From Alistipes sp. (GTDB lineage: Bacteria > Bacteroidota > Bacteroidia > Bacteroidales > Rikenellaceae): a DNA stretch of 5,630 bases. The stretch is taken from positions 1 through 5,630 of the forward strand of contig JAFNUH010000142.1 in assembly GCA_017384185.1 (NCBI GenBank). The letters run 5' to 3'. The notes below the pieces were generated by a model. It was given only the letters and a program-made list of their open reading frames with translations. It was not told the DNA's origin and ran no database searches. Shown piece after piece: positions 4,933 to 5,630 of the stretch. Position numbers and translations under genes: made by a program. Each line of letters opens with the position of its first letter. Positions within the stretch are counted from its first letter, which is position 1.

Positions 4933-5630
4933 ATGTTGATATATGACTTTTGTATAGCACTCTATTCGGGCTTGTTGTCAGTTGTTGCGCTGTGGAATAA
5001 GAAGGCGAAGCAGTGGGTGGCAGGACGTAAAAATATCTTCGAACGTATGTCTGCAGCTATCGCTTCAAGTGATAGGGTAGTGTGGATTCACGTCGCATCG
5101 TTGGGCGAGTTTGAGCAGGGGCGTCCCATCATCGAGGAGATTCGTCGTCAGCATCCTGAGTATAAGATTCTGCTAACCTTCTTCTCTCCTTCGGGATATG
5201 AGATTCGCAAGAATTACGACGGTGCAGATTATATCTTCTATCTCCCCGCCGATACTCTCTCAAATGTAAAAAATTACATTTACAAAGATGCCTTTGCCGC
5301 CATCGGCATTGCGATCGATGATCCGGATCTTGCAACCAAGCTGGACGCATATCTTTCCGAAAATGAAGCAGCGGCGATTAAATTGTGTACCGATGCCAAT
5401 GGTATGGCAAGCTGTGCGGATTTGCCGTTGGGCTTGTACTTTGTCCGACAAACGAATGCGGTGGAAGGCTTTGCACCATGCACCCCGTTCCTGGTGACTG
5501 TTCCAATGGAAAGTACAGACGGTTACGTGTATGCCGTGAATGCTTCTCCCAAGACAGAAGTTGCAAAGCTTACCTCCATTACCATTCAGAAGGTTTGGAA
5601 TACAGATGCTTCCACCAAGGCAGCTGACAG
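4933..5630 (+). CDS. waaA: Kdo transferase N-terminus continuing in frame into foreign surface-protein sequence; runs off the edge
   Basis: The frame is open from the ATG at 4933 to the window end (232 codons plus 2 bases). Residues 1 to about 113 are the N-terminal part of WaaA/KdtA, which adds Kdo sugars to lipid A at the inner face of the cytoplasmic membrane. The visible parts are a hydrophobic N-terminal anchor (about 1-21) and HVASLGEFEQGRP, with E59 as the likely catalytic base. ILLTFFSPSGYEIRKNY and the start of the next segment, YLPADTLSNVK, follow. A normal WaaA is a little over 400 residues and would continue with its Rossmann domains. Instead, from about residue 114 the sequence is unlike WaaA and resembles Gram-positive pilin-type repeats (see 5274-5630). 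Glu codons are 6 GAG to 1 GAA before the join and 0 to 5 after it. I infer an artificial join; the true waaA is truncated at about 5271. Confidence 0.85.
   Translation, partial: MLIYDFCIALYSGLLSVVALWNKKAKQWVAGRKNIFERMSAAIASSDRVVWIHVASLGEFEQGRPIIEEIRRQHPEYKILLTFFSPSGYEIRKNYDGADYIFYLPADTLSNVKNYIYKDAFAAIGIAIDDPDLATKLDAYLSENEAAAIKLCTDANGMASCADLPLGLYFVRQTNAVEGFAPCTPFLVTVPMESTDGYVYAVNASPKTEVAKLTSITIQKVWNTDASTKAAD
5262..5281. repeat. Palindrome at the waaA/foreign-sequence junction
   Basis: AAATGTAA (5262-5269) and TTACATTT (5274-5281) are perfect 8-bp inverted arms separated by AAAA. The element covers codons 110-117 of the chimeric frame, exactly where similarity changes from WaaA to the surface protein. 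Such A/T palindromes and A-runs are typical places for template switching or mis-joined reads. It need not have any biological role. Confidence 0.6.
5274..5630 (+). other. Foreign coding segment resembling SpaA/Cna-B pilin-type surface protein, partial at both ends
   Basis: Residues of the frame from about 114 onward (NYIYKDAFAAIGIAIDD) resemble the inner part of the N-terminal domain of Firmicutes LPXTG pilins. Next comes CTDANGMASCADLPLGLYFV, the family's usual DxxGxAxFxxLPxGLYLV pattern, then GFAPCTPFLVTVPM and VNASPKTE. ITIQKVW, at residues 216-222, is the usual first strand of a Cna-B domain, whose Lys (K220) normally forms an internal isopeptide bond. Such proteins are exported and anchored to Gram-positive walls by sortase. 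Here the signal peptide, N-terminus and C-terminus are all absent. Glu codons are all GAA and Pro codons mostly CCG/CCA, unlike the CCC/CCT and GAG of the preceding waaA part. Family recognition is from memory of motifs, so the exact subfamily is unsure. Confidence 0.65.

Noticed and set aside
5129..5630. Several short frames on both strands over the waaA/pilin-like segment
   Set aside because: The 4933 frame explains both halves with recognisable motifs. The others are Arg/Cys/His-rich and look like off-frame translation.
5274..5630. A genuine exported adhesin gene acquired by the Bacteroidota host
   Set aside because: The segment lacks its own start, signal peptide and promoter and is joined in frame mid-domain to waaA. 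A mis-joined sequence explains this better than gene transfer.

Overview
The window looks like a short contig from a Gram-negative Bacteroidota genome, most likely order Bacteroidales. The support is the acpP-fabF-rnc gene order and the protein similarity to Bacteroides-type RNase III, FabF and WaaA (judged from memory of the families). In addition, starts are preceded by A/T-rich sequence with little Shine-Dalgarno signal, and -7 boxes match the Bacteroidota consensus TAnnTTTG. Family or genus cannot be fixed from this sequence. Both ends cut through open genes, so this may be a whole metagenomic contig.

Left part (1-3495, minus strand): one apparent operon read right to left. It runs acpP (acyl carrier protein), fabF (3-oxoacyl-ACP synthase II), rnc (RNase III), then radC (JAMM-domain protein, cut by the window edge). 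AcpP carries the acyl chains that FabF elongates. RNase III is a double-strand RNA nuclease. It starts at a TTG codon, follows a 132-nt spacer with three hairpins, and carries a disordered Lys/Glu/Pro-rich tail of about 170 residues that ordinary RNase III lacks.

Middle (3496-3664): a divergent control region. It has a good TAnnTTTG promoter for acpP embedded in a palindrome, and a separate 8-bp inverted repeat on the side of the next gene.

Right part (3665-5630, plus strand): pepE (aspartyl dipeptidase, catalytic Ser/Asp/His all present) followed by a strong intrinsic terminator. Then come yraN (UPF0102 nuclease-fold protein), a promoter, and waaA (Kdo transferase of lipid A/LPS core synthesis). 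The waaA reading frame is normal for about 113 codons. At a palindrome (5262-5281) it then changes, without a stop or frame change, into what looks like a Gram-positive SpaA/Cna-B pilin-type surface protein. Codon preference for Glu and Pro switches at the same place. The most likely explanation is an assembly or amplification chimera, not a real fusion protein.

Overall this is a housekeeping region. I found no mobile element, CRISPR array, tRNA, rRNA or defence system. The items worth a second look are the chimeric join, the RNase III tail and its structured leader, and the palindromes in the pepE/acpP intergenic region.
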